A stretch of 64,000 nucleotides of DNA from a virus. This document shows positions 56,032-63,664 of the stretch, piece after piece. Every line of letters begins with the position of its first letter. The stretch's first letter is position 1. The notes beneath the pieces are model-generated. The model was not told where the DNA came from. It searched no databases and saw nothing but the letters and a program-made list of their open reading frames with translations. The stretch is from positions 33,086-97,085 of the IMG/VR virus record IMGVR_UViG_3300027754_000060; one strand, written 5' to 3'. The position numbers were made by a program, and so were the translations under genes.

Positions 56032-56979
56032 CTAGCTAACTGGTGATTCAACCTTTGTTCCCACAGGAGAGACTTCTGGAGCAACTGCAACAACTTCTGA
56101 TACTTGTTGAGCCACTGGTTCAACAGCAACAACAGGAGCTGGTACATCGTTGGTTTTTGAGTTATCATTTTTTATGTCTTCGTCTATAAGAACAGGTTTT
56201 CCGTCTTCGTCCAAAAATGGCTCTGGAACTACAATATAATCTCCTTCAACAGTTACCTTACTACCATACTGATCAGTAAAAGCACCGTTTTCATCAATAA
56301 ACCTACCATTCTCATCTATTAATTTATTGTCTCTGTTTATCAGTCTTCCTTTTTTGTCTACATATCTAAGCTTGTCGTCTATAAACTTATACTTTTTCAA
56401 AAACTTATTTTCTGGCAGATTAATCTCGTAGTCATTATCTAACCCATATAACATATTGGCTAAATTCTGAGCACCAAGAGAACCTACCTTGTCTGTGGAC
56501 CTATTCAAATAATCTTCCATATTTTCAAAATACGGCTTCTTATCATTATCATTATACACCACACAAGCACTCACTAGGTAATTAAACCTAGCATTATCTG
56601 CTTGTCCTTCAGCACTATGATTATCCAAAGAGGTTCTAGCACTAATTAGCTCTCTTATTTCATCTCGTACCTTTTTCATCTTTATCGCTAAGTCTTTAGC
56701 TTCGTTTAGACTAAAACCACCCTGAGCAAGTTTCTTTTCGCCGTCGAGTAATTCTTTCTGTAAACCTGTGAACTTAGCCTGTTTTTCATCATTCCACAAT
56801 CCCTGATCCTCTAATAGATCGTCTAATTTTGCCCTCACAACACTTTTGCTTTTGATAGCATCTGTAAAAGCTTGGTTATATGCTTTCTGACCTTCTCTTT
56901 GGTCTTGTAGTGATGGACTCCTCACAAGAAATTCCTTCTCTATATTATCGACAGTAACCTTAAAAGTTTTAGTTTTCAT
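56032..56979 (-). CDS. Tail assembly chaperone-like protein (315 aa)
   Basis: The ATG at 56979 is chosen because a GGAG lies six bases upstream; the frame is open to 57021. The first 180 residues are mixed strand then charged helix (TFKVTVDNIEKEFLVRSPSL, EGQKAYNQAFTDAIKSKSVV), as in the assembly-chaperone slot just before a tape measure gene. A tandem acidic repeat follows (about 205-255: FIDENGRFIDENGAF), then a Val/Pro/Ala tail (EPVAQQVSEVVAVAPEVS). It overlaps the previous 107-residue gene by 11 bases. The role is inferred from the position between tail tube and tape measure, where the gpG/gpGT-type proteins usually lie. Confidence 0.55.
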   Translation of the reverse strand: MKTKTFKVTVDNIEKEFLVRSPSLQDQREGQKAYNQAFTDAIKSKSVVRAKLDDLLEDQGLWNDEKQAKFTGLQKELLDGEKKLAQGGFSLNEAKDLAIKMKKVRDEIRELISARTSLDNHSAEGQADNARFNYLVSACVVYNDNDKKPYFENMEDYLNRSTDKVGSLGAQNLANMLYGLDNDYEINLPENKFLKKYKFIDDKLRYVDKKGRLINRDNKLIDENGRFIDENGAFTDQYGSKVTVEGDYIVVPEPFLDEDGKPVLIDEDIKNDNSKTNDVPAPVVAVEPVAQQVSEVVAVAPEVSPVGTKVESPVS

Positions 56980-57292
56980 CATTTTCTCCGTGTTGTTGGT
57001 CATTATTGAATTTAAAATCATAATGATATTTTTGTTTCACATTTATCCCAGATCTAGATCTATTAACAAGAAAATCCCCAATATCATCCATTGCTGCCCT
57101 AGCCTGTTTATTACCATTGTTCAGAATACTATTTCTAGTATCTTCCCATAGATTTTCCATAGCTAAAGATTGCTTAGACTCATTGTCCCACAAGTACCCA
57201 AAATTATTTTCAAATCTAGCAATAGCTCCTATCATAGTAGTTTGAAATTTCTTATAAACATTATCCAGTAGTCTTTGTTCATTTTGTTCCAT
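56969..57292 (-). CDS. Small helical tail-module protein (107 aa)
   Basis: A 107-residue, mostly helical protein (EQNEQRLLDNVYKKFQTTM, FENNFGYLWDNESKQSLAME) ending in an Asn/Gln/Asp-rich tail that overlaps the next gene. It sits between a 350-residue and a 315-residue protein in the tail-assembly region. It may be an accessory chaperone; no family is recognised. Confidence 0.55.
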   Translation of the reverse strand: MEQNEQRLLDNVYKKFQTTMIGAIARFENNFGYLWDNESKQSLAMENLWEDTRNSILNNGNKQARAAMDDIGDFLVNRSRSGINVKQKYHYDFKFNNDQQHGENDEN

Positions 57293-57301
57293 GTTTTATC
57301 C

Positions 57302-58354
57302 TTACTTTTTAGAAGATTTTATCTGTTCTGTCATTTTATTTCTTAGATCCATCTGAACATCAGGTAGTTCTATAGAAGATACTGATCCGCGAGCATTAAT
57401 AAAGTCAGATCTTTGATTGATAGTATTTAGGGTTTCTTGAGTATTAAAAGATGTTATCTCTTGTGCTTCCTGACTGTCATTCGCCATAATAAAAACCTCT
57501 TGAGCATTTCTCAGTTTTGGATGAAGAGCATCAACAGCTGTTTTCTTCTTTTGAATATCTACCAATCTTCTTTGTAAGATCATCCAACCGTCCAACATAT
57601 CATCATCCTCAATAACTTGATCACTCGGACATTCAGGATGCTCATAAACATTATCATACATTCTGCTCATGCTAGCTAGTACTCTTTGATCGTCTGACCA
57701 TTCAGAGACAGATCCCGCAAAAAGACTCGCTCCATTTTTTGAGCTAGTCCAATATGATCTCCACATATTGCTTCTTGCTAATTTTTTAAAAGACTCTATC
57801 TGTATGGTAAACTTATTTATTTCATTAACAATGTCGTTAAATAAGACATATGATGATGAGCTACCAGATAACTTAGTATTGAATACTTTTTTATTATTTT
57901 TTAAAAGAGTTTCACAAATAATATGCTCATTTTTTATAGATAAAGCATATCCTTCTAATGTGTGAGTCAAGAAATCTTGTTTTTTAGACAATATGGTATT
58001 TAGCTGAGTCTTAGAAAGAAGCAAAGCTTTTCTAGCTTTCTTTTCTTTGTCTACAAATAATGCAGACTTAAATAGTTCCACTTTTTGATCATCTATTTTG
58101 GTCTCTAAACTTTTTATAATTTTCATAGTATCCTTTGTCCACAATCCACAGAAGATTAACGTTTCCACTAAATCATACTGTCTAATCCAGTCGTTAAATT
58201 TTTCATCATTAATAATATTCTCATATATTAAATCTGCCTCGTACTTTATTTCAAATGTTGGTTGGATTAATTCATATCTTTCATTTTTATAAAATACTAA
58301 TAATTTTTTACATAGTATTCTATCTAATAAAGATTCAAGATAGTCATCATTCAT
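57302..58354 (-). CDS. Tail-module helical protein (350 aa)
   Basis: A 350-residue protein that starts inside the end of the 47-residue gene. It is almost entirely helical and charged. About residues 195-265 (KKLARSNMWRSYWTSSK, EWSDDQRVLASMSRMYDNVY, EDDDMLDGWMILQRR) form a Trp/Asp-rich motif that recurs, from memory, in tail-assembly genes of marine phages. It is probably a chaperone or assembly factor for the tube and tape measure. Function is inferred from location. Confidence 0.55.
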   Translation of the reverse strand: MNDDYLESLLDRILCKKLLVFYKNERYELIQPTFEIKYEADLIYENIINDEKFNDWIRQYDLVETLIFCGLWTKDTMKIIKSLETKIDDQKVELFKSALFVDKEKKARKALLLSKTQLNTILSKKQDFLTHTLEGYALSIKNEHIICETLLKNNKKVFNTKLSGSSSSYVLFNDIVNEINKFTIQIESFKKLARSNMWRSYWTSSKNGASLFAGSVSEWSDDQRVLASMSRMYDNVYEHPECPSDQVIEDDDMLDGWMILQRRLVDIQKKKTAVDALHPKLRNAQEVFIMANDSQEAQEITSFNTQETLNTINQRSDFINARGSVSSIELPDVQMDLRNKMTEQIKSSKK

Positions 58355-58490
58355 CCTTTGTCCTAGTTTGTTTCAGCCTAGCTATTTCAGTATCCTGTTC
58401 CTGAATCTGCTTTTGTAGCATGTCTAATACCTTTTGAGTATTATATATATCTACGTATAGTTTTCCTATTATATTAAATAACTCTTCCAT
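58347..58490 (-). CDS. 47-residue coiled-coil protein
   Basis: A short gene filling most of the space after the tail tube: ATG at 58490 preceded by AAGGAAAAG, stop at 58347-58349. The product (MEELFNIIGKLYVDIYNTQK..., then heptad-like LDMLQKQIQEQDTEIARL) is one amphipathic coiled coil. Its stop overlaps the ATG of the 350-residue gene, as real coupled genes do here. It may be a small assembly partner. It has no homologue that I recognise. Confidence 0.6.
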   Translation of the reverse strand: MEELFNIIGKLYVDIYNTQKVLDMLQKQIQEQDTEIARLKQTRTKDE

Positions 58491-58492
58491 TT

Positions 58493-58546
58493 TTACTTTT
58501 CCTTATCCTTATCCTGTCCTTGTCCACCATACCATACAATGTCCAT
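58493..58546 (-). CDS. Possible 17-residue peptide gene
   Basis: ATG at 58546, stop TAA directly before the next gene's ATG. It encodes MDIVWYGGQGQDKDKEK, a Trp-Tyr-Gly-Gly motif followed by a charged tail. No convincing ribosome binding site is visible. Tight coupling to the coiled-coil gene and the distinctive WYGG motif are the only support. Confidence 0.35.
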   Translation of the reverse strand: MDIVWYGGQGQDKDKEK

Positions 58547-58580
58547 AGATCTTGATTATACTTTCTACAGAATCTTACTA

Positions 58581-59603
58581 CTATTGTCCTGCGCCAGTAG
58601 CAAATGATCCAGAAACACTTACTACTAACTTATTAAACGTTTGAAAACTATATGTGATAGTAGCATTACCACCACCAGCATCTCCACCCGTATAGTTAAC
58701 ACTAGTTAATTTATTCTTGGCTCCAAGGTCTAATTGTAGGGAATCATTAGCTCCGGTTCCACAAACTTTAACAATTATGGTCTTGTCTGTGAGATTTTTA
58801 TAGACCCTATCACAACTTCCAGCTCCGGGAAAATCACTAGCGTTGATTTGATCTCCAGATGTAGCAATAATTTCAAATTCGCTAGTAACTTCAAGAGGAA
58901 ATGTTACAAATCTAAAATAAGGACCCATGCTGCCCAATTCATTAATTGCTTCTCTTCCCATGTCTGTGCTAACGGAGATGCTCTGCAAGTGACTACCAGA
59001 TGGAATGCCTCCTGCGCCAAGTGGCAATGTACATTGAGACGGTAATACTTTGTATCTCCTTGCTATTGAAGGAGCAGTTTGAGTCCCGATATTGGTAATT
59101 GCATTAGCGGTACCACTATTCCAGGTTTTATTATTACCAACTAATGTAACATCTTCTGTGCCATTTCCATCAACCTGAAACTTATATGATACGCTAGATA
59201 AATACAGACCAGTGGCGCTAACAAATTGATCGTGGGCTCCTGTAGCAGCAGTAGCTGAGTCTTTGTAAATCTGTAGTGTAAAATCAACCCTATTATTTAC
59301 TAAGGTAGCTAATTCTTTACCGCTACCAGAAGCTCCGCCACCCATACACATTAAATATAGTGGCAGTGTTCCATCGATAACTTTATTCATAGTAACTTGT
59401 ACTTCTGGAACATCTTCTACATTGTCATATAGCTCTAATTGCCCTAATTGAAAAACCTGCTCTAGTTTAAAATTAGTCGTAATTCCTACGCTTTGGAGAC
59501 CTCTTGGAACACAGACAGTTTGTGCTGACCAAGTGTCACCAGATTGTAGCAGTGGCGTTAGTGTAACAGCTTGACTAGCATAAAAAATTCTATTATTTGC
59601 CAT
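58581..59603 (-). CDS. Major tail tube protein (340 aa)
   Basis: A 340-residue protein preceded by GGAG eight bases before the ATG. Ser/Thr/Gly-rich with strongly alternating beta strands (MANNRIFYASQAVTLTPLL, VGITTNFKLEQVFQLGQLEL) and a C-terminal Ig-like domain (about 250-338: DKTIIVKVCGTGANDSLQLD, NKLVVSVSGSFATGAGQ). Size, composition, the extra C-terminal domain and the position ahead of the chaperone genes and the tape measure fit a tail tube subunit of a long-tailed phage. The C-terminal domain probably decorates the tail outside. Confidence 0.7.
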   Translation of the reverse strand: MANNRIFYASQAVTLTPLLQSGDTWSAQTVCVPRGLQSVGITTNFKLEQVFQLGQLELYDNVEDVPEVQVTMNKVIDGTLPLYLMCMGGGASGSGKELATLVNNRVDFTLQIYKDSATAATGAHDQFVSATGLYLSSVSYKFQVDGNGTEDVTLVGNNKTWNSGTANAITNIGTQTAPSIARRYKVLPSQCTLPLGAGGIPSGSHLQSISVSTDMGREAINELGSMGPYFRFVTFPLEVTSEFEIIATSGDQINASDFPGAGSCDRVYKNLTDKTIIVKVCGTGANDSLQLDLGAKNKLTSVNYTGGDAGGGNATITYSFQTFNKLVVSVSGSFATGAGQ

Positions 59604-59665
59604 TTTTCATTCTCCGATTAAAGGGATAATTCATACCACATATTAAAAAAATTTTGTTTTGGAAT

Positions 59666-60613
59666 CTAAGGATAGATCTCAATGGACCACCTAATAATCC
59701 CATTATATAAGCTAGAACTCAAGATGTTTAATTCTCCAATAGTACTATCCTTTATAGTACACCAATGACTTTTATAATTGGCAGAAAGATTTGGATAATT
59801 TTGACCTGATGGATTAATATTCCCATATTTGTTTAATGGGTAAACACTATTTTTGACCACATTATTAACATCATATAGATTTAAAACCTTATCTTTTTGA
59901 TGTAATAGTATGTCCATTAAGCTATTTCTTTGGTTTGCATTTTGTGCAAAAATATGCAATAATATGTCTTGAATAATAATATTGGATGAATCTCCAATCT
60001 GATATGGTTTTAATACTGTTCTAGGAATAAGCTCTATAACAATAGCTGGTAGTTGAACCCTGTGATTACTAGTTATGGAATAGTCTTCATTCGTCTTAAA
60101 GTTTGTTGGATTATATGTTTCCTTCTGGACTTCTTTCCACCAAAATGAATCATTGGACTTATAAGTCTGAACATATCTATATGAATATTGAGCAGTTACC
60201 GTGCTATTAGCAGCTATCGAGTTTGTAAAAACTACCCTACCAAGAGGATAATTTATATTATACCCATAGCTTCCAGAACCTGTTGGAGCTGGTAAAAAAC
60301 TATTATTTACATATATACCAGAAAAAGCTGTGGGCGAAGAGCTATCATAAACAATGCCGCTTTCATAAACCCAGTCTTTTCTTGATGTTTCCCATATTTT
60401 ATTTTTTTGAGTAGGATCAGTAGCAGGCTGAAAAGTATGAAAATTAGAAGGATTGACTACTCCACTAACTGGAATACCGCTAGTTGGAATTTTAACATTA
60501 ATAAACCCCCCTATATTAATAAAAGACCAATCTAAAAAACCCTTTATATTATCTTCTAAAATAGAGATAGTGTCTTTATGGCCGATAGAGGAGACATTAT
60601 GAAATGTTGTCAT
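59666..60613 (-). CDS. Neck/tail-completion structural protein (315 aa)
   Basis: A 315-residue protein whose ATG at 60613 overlaps the stop of the gene before (ATGA). A tandem of beta-strand blocks (YNINYPLGRVVFTNSI, VTAQYSYRYVQTY) is followed by 'VQLPAIVIELIPRTV' and 'DILLHIFAQNANQRNSLMDI'. The second half (ILLHQKDKVLNLYDV, RWSIEIYP) is the pattern of phage tail-terminator-type proteins that cap the tail tube. It lies between the HK97-gp10-like gene and the tube, where such proteins normally sit. Confidence 0.6.
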   Translation of the reverse strand: MTTFHNVSSIGHKDTISILEDNIKGFLDWSFINIGGFINVKIPTSGIPVSGVVNPSNFHTFQPATDPTQKNKIWETSRKDWVYESGIVYDSSSPTAFSGIYVNNSFLPAPTGSGSYGYNINYPLGRVVFTNSIAANSTVTAQYSYRYVQTYKSNDSFWWKEVQKETYNPTNFKTNEDYSITSNHRVQLPAIVIELIPRTVLKPYQIGDSSNIIIQDILLHIFAQNANQRNSLMDILLHQKDKVLNLYDVNNVVKNSVYPLNKYGNINPSGQNYPNLSANYKSHWCTIKDSTIGELNILSSSLYNGIIRWSIEIYP

Positions 60614-61251
60614 ATGTATTTCTCCGCACTATTTTGAATAAGTCTATATATTTCATCTTCTACTCTTGCAACAGCTCTTGTTGTCCAGTTGCTTGATTCT
60701 GATCCAGCAAACTCTGGTGGGACTCGCCAGTTGTCTCCAGAAGGCACCATGATAGCTAGTCCTGACCTTGAATTTTGATTGCTGCCAAAACGAACCTTAT
60801 AATTTTTTATAATAGCTTGATTATTTCTTAACAATAACCATTCTAACCAAGGCAAAGATTGTCCCTGATTATCAGTAACACTTGCAATCTCATCATAGAT
60901 AACCCCACCCAAATCATCAGATTTCATCATAGTAAGAGAAAACCCCCCGGACAAACCTCTACTTGTAGCTGTTACTGGATTTGATACTATTTGTAGAGTT
61001 TCAGTCATAGCTAGTATTACTCTTTCGATAGAAGAAGAATCGGGAATTCCAAATTCTGCTCTTAGTGTTCCAGACATCAAAGAGACATATTCTGGTTCTT
61101 GTCTTAGGCTATTCTGGACCAGTAATTTAACACTATCAGCTACATCGTCAGCTGCCTTGCTTAAAGCTTGTTCAATAACTATCTTCATTTGCTCAAGAAT
61201 CAATGTTCTTATTTTTGAATTAGATTCTACTAGTTTAATATTGAATTTCAT
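60610..61251 (-). CDS. Head-tail joining protein, gp10-like (213 aa)
   Basis: ATG at 61251 (GGAAG five bases upstream) is preferred to an in-frame GTG at 61263. The 213-residue product has a helical N-terminus (EQMKIVIEQALSKAADDVAD), then 'YVSLMSGTLRAEFGIPDSSS', then a 'LPWLEWLLLRNNQAIIKNYK' strand-helix and 'RAVARVEDEIYRLIQNSAEKYI'. This helix, GTLR loop, strand and helix arrangement resembles HK97-gp10-type joining proteins. It overlaps the zinc-motif gene upstream and the neck gene downstream. Confidence 0.55.
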   Translation of the reverse strand: MKFNIKLVESNSKIRTLILEQMKIVIEQALSKAADDVADSVKLLVQNSLRQEPEYVSLMSGTLRAEFGIPDSSSIERVILAMTETLQIVSNPVTATSRGLSGGFSLTMMKSDDLGGVIYDEIASVTDNQGQSLPWLEWLLLRNNQAIIKNYKVRFGSNQNSRSGLAIMVPSGDNWRVPPEFAGSESSNWTTRAVARVEDEIYRLIQNSAEKYI

Positions 61252-61778
61252 TTTCTCTTCCACATAGTTATAATGTATCTGTTATCACCAAGACCAACAG
61301 GCTCAGGATCTCCTGCTCTTTCATAGACATAGTTTCCATAATCAGCTAAACTACTATCCAAAACTATCTCACTACAATTTCTAATTTTTGATAACAAATC
61401 AATACTACATATACTTTGAGCCATACCATTTGGAATATTCAAGATATTTGCAGATTTATTCATCCAAAATTTACTATCGAATATAAAGGCCAAATTAATA
61501 TTTTCTGAAAAATCATTTCTTAAGAGTCCCATACCTAAACATACCGGGCATATCAATCCTTCGCCAAATGGGTTGGGCCCCGTACTATTATAAAAATTAG
61601 AGGATAATAAAGAAATTGGATCAAAAATACAGTTATTACAATATGTTGAGTTTTGTTGACCCGAATATTTTATTTTACAAGATATTGATAGGGAGTTTTC
61701 AGACAGTAGTCCATCTATAGCATTGTTGAATAGTTTTTTTAGTTCTGGGGATATTATTTTATCAAAAGGATTACTCAT
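61248..61778 (-). CDS. Neck protein with CxxC zinc site (176 aa)
   Basis: A 176-residue protein with a zinc-ribbon-like pair, YCNNCIFDP (about 47) and ICPVCLGMG (about 78), separated by 'NSTGPNPFGEGL'. I know this 'CnnCifDp...GP.Pf..g..CPvC.G.G' spacing from structural genes of long-tailed marine phages, where it lies among the neck genes. The rest is mixed alpha-beta (NLAFIFDSKFWMNKSANI). It is coupled to both neighbours. It probably occupies the head-tail interface. Confidence 0.6.
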   Translation of the reverse strand: MSNPFDKIISPELKKLFNNAIDGLLSENSLSISCKIKYSGQQNSTYCNNCIFDPISLLSSNFYNSTGPNPFGEGLICPVCLGMGLLRNDFSENINLAFIFDSKFWMNKSANILNIPNGMAQSICSIDLLSKIRNCSEIVLDSSLADYGNYVYERAGDPEPVGLGDNRYIITMWKRK

Positions 61779-61977
61779 TTAAGTCTCTTGCTAATGGTAG
61801 GATTGGTAATTCTGTAAAATCAATATTTATATTGTCTGATAATAGTCCTTTGATTTCAGAATAAATAATATGGTTTATAGTGATAATCTTTGGTAAATTT
61901 TGAATAGCATTAATCTTAAGATCAAGTATACTAACCCCAATAGTTGGGCCTGTTTTATCCAATTTAGATAGTTTCAT
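61771..61977 (-). CDS. Small neck-module protein (68 aa)
   Basis: A 68-residue protein (MKLSKLDKTGPTIGVSILDL) with three strand segments and an acidic C-terminus, overlapping the next gene by eight bases. Function unknown; the position within the neck block is the only clue. Confidence 0.5.
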   Translation of the reverse strand: MKLSKLDKTGPTIGVSILDLKINAIQNLPKIITINHIIYSEIKGLLSDNINIDFTELPILPLARDLNE

Positions 61978-62004
61978 TTTTCTTTTTCCCCCAGATATTC
62001 ATTA

Positions 62005-63003
62005 TTATTCAACTGGTTTATATGTTACTATCAATTTCCAAGAGTCTAATGATCCAGAAGACAAAGGATCAGTATCCTTGGCGTAAAGAGTCCATACTCC
62101 TGTTGTAGAAGTATCAAAAAGATGATCAAAACTATATAGGAGGTTCTCATTGTTGTATTTATAAGAACTAGTCTTATCATATATGTTGCATAATCCACCA
62201 TTGCTAATGTTATGTAGATAGGACGTAGCTGTTGCTTTATTGGAAAACATAAAACTAAAATTATTGTTATTGTTGACAATTTTATGATTAGCAGATAGTA
62301 ATATCTTGTTTCCAGAAGGAGGAGCTAGTAAAAAAGCAATATCTTGTGGACTACTATGGGCCAATTTATTAATTGCTAATTCTATATTTTCTATCATTCT
62401 AGTATCTGTTGAGGTTATACTTCCACTGGATGTTGATAGATCATTTATATTTAATCCGCTCCCAGCATAAACCACAGAGTAGATATCGAGTTCAACACAA
62501 TCATAGGGTAAGCACAAATCCTCAAATTCATTTGGAGCTGGGGTTGGGGTAGGGGTAGGGGCAGTTGGCGTTGACGTAGTCGGCGTTTGAGTAGCGGTAA
62601 GTTTTTTTGGATCAGTAGATACTGAACAAGAACCAAGGTCAAGAGGATCTATATTCCTAGAAACAAAAGATATTGATCCAGCAGCTAGTCTAATATTACC
62701 AGTAGCATCACTAACGTCTAAATCGTATACGCAAGAAGTTCCTATAAAACCCAACGTTGTGGTAGAAAGAATTTTTAAAGATATTTTTCCTAAATTGTCT
62801 GCTGATAAACTCCAACCATCAGAACTATAAGTTGCTGGTGCTGCTGATGAAAAAACATATTGGTCACCATTTGACATCAACATTTTAAGTTGTACACATT
62901 TGCCCGATAGATCTATTGGGACACCAGCAGCGTCATTGTACTGAAAAGATATTGAAAAATCTGATCCTTTTTCTATTTCAAAATTATAAATAGCAGCTGG
63001 CAT
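62005..63003 (-). CDS. Neck protein with BppU-type N-domain and P-domain (332 aa)
   Basis: A 332-residue protein, AAGGAAATTTTTT before its ATG. Residues 1-125 (NFEIEKGSDFSISFQYND, then VPIDLSGKCVQLKML) match the 'i.kGsdf...~.~~D..g.piDLsg' domain of phage baseplate-upper (BppU) N-terminal type proteins. A Thr/Pro linker follows (about 138-158). Residues about 195-330 form a proprotein convertase P-domain: 'IELAINKLAHSSPQDIAFLL', 'APPSGNKILLS', then 'TGVWTLYAKDTDPLSSGSLD' and 'SWKLIVTY'. This jelly-roll domain usually sits on secreted proteases. Here it probably decorates the neck or head and could bind host surface glycan or protein. No protease domain is present. Confidence 0.75.
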   Translation of the reverse strand: MPAAIYNFEIEKGSDFSISFQYNDAAGVPIDLSGKCVQLKMLMSNGDQYVFSSAAPATYSSDGWSLSADNLGKISLKILSTTTLGFIGTSCVYDLDVSDATGNIRLAAGSISFVSRNIDPLDLGSCSVSTDPKKLTATQTPTTSTPTAPTPTPTPAPNEFEDLCLPYDCVELDIYSVVYAGSGLNINDLSTSSGSITSTDTRMIENIELAINKLAHSSPQDIAFLLAPPSGNKILLSANHKIVNNNNNFSFMFSNKATATSYLHNISNGGLCNIYDKTSSYKYNNENLLYSFDHLFDTSTTGVWTLYAKDTDPLSSGSLDSWKLIVTYKPVE

Positions 63004-63014
63004 AAAAAATTTCC

Positions 63015-63533
63015 TTAACTATACATGTTTCTGATATAATCTCCCGCTGAGCTATATACGTCTTGTGGGTAAAACTTATTTCCAACAAAAGGACTAAGAA
63101 TAGCGGTACAGTAAGTGGCTTGGGCAGTATCCCAATGTTCAGTAAGCTCAGAGTATGTTGCACACGGGCCATTTTGCAAGATCATTTGTATGCCTGCTAA
63201 AGTACCTCTGGCACTCAATCTGGCTCCTCCAAGAGATGCTGTTATACCCTCAAGAGCAGCTTTTGTTCTAAGGGAACTTTGATCAATAATACAACAAGCT
63301 TTTAAGCAGACTAGTCCTACAAAAAGAGTATCTTGGGATACTACTGGATCTGGAGTAATCTGGGGCGAAGTAATATCGACAGAATAATCTACAGGAAGTT
63401 GAATGTCTAAAAGAACATATCTTGCTGCTACAGAAATAACCTGAAGAAGTCTCTCGTCTGAGTATGTTGGAGTATTAGATAGGTCATCTATGAGTACTCT
63501 AATCATAAGTGGTATTTCAACTGTCCATGACAT
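63015..63533 (-). CDS. Head-tail connector-like protein (172 aa)
   Basis: A 172-residue protein with GAGAGAAG before its ATG. 'MIRVLIDDLSNTPTYSDERL' followed by 'LLQVISVAARYVLLDIQL' is the opening of gp6/YqbG-type head-tail connectors, where 'y.derl...i..A...v' is conserved. A long helix (LVCLKACCIIDQSSL) and 'TAILSPFVGNKFYPQDVYSSAG' follow. It is the first structural gene of this strand downstream of the partial DUF1552 gene. The preceding 131 bases (63534-63664) hold no gene. Confidence 0.6.
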   Translation of the reverse strand: MSWTVEIPLMIRVLIDDLSNTPTYSDERLLQVISVAARYVLLDIQLPVDYSVDITSPQITPDPVVSQDTLFVGLVCLKACCIIDQSSLRTKAALEGITASLGGARLSARGTLAGIQMILQNGPCATYSELTEHWDTAQATYCTAILSPFVGNKFYPQDVYSSAGDYIRNMYS

Positions 63534-63664
63534 AAGGCTTCTCTCGATAAAAATGGGGTATTTGATATAGTATATTCAGTATTACACCATTCTAGAGAGC
63601 TATGTTTAAATGGTCAATGTTTAAGAAATTAAAAGTTATTTATCCCTTATAAGAATAATATTTA

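Noticed and set aside
56969-57021. Programmed ribosomal frameshift joining the 107-residue and 315-residue chaperone-like genes
   Set aside because: The frames overlap, but no clear slippery heptamer is present and the second gene has its own ATG with GGAG six bases upstream. Independent initiation explains it better.
59666-63533. Contractile tail sheath gene
   Set aside because: No protein of sheath size or pattern lies between the connector and the tail tube; the 315-residue protein looks like a tail-completion protein instead.
63534-63664. Attachment site or prophage boundary next to the DUF1552 gene
   Set aside because: No direct repeat, tRNA or integrase was seen, and the fragment shares strand and composition with the phage genes. 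The 131 bases hold no gene and no clear promoter.
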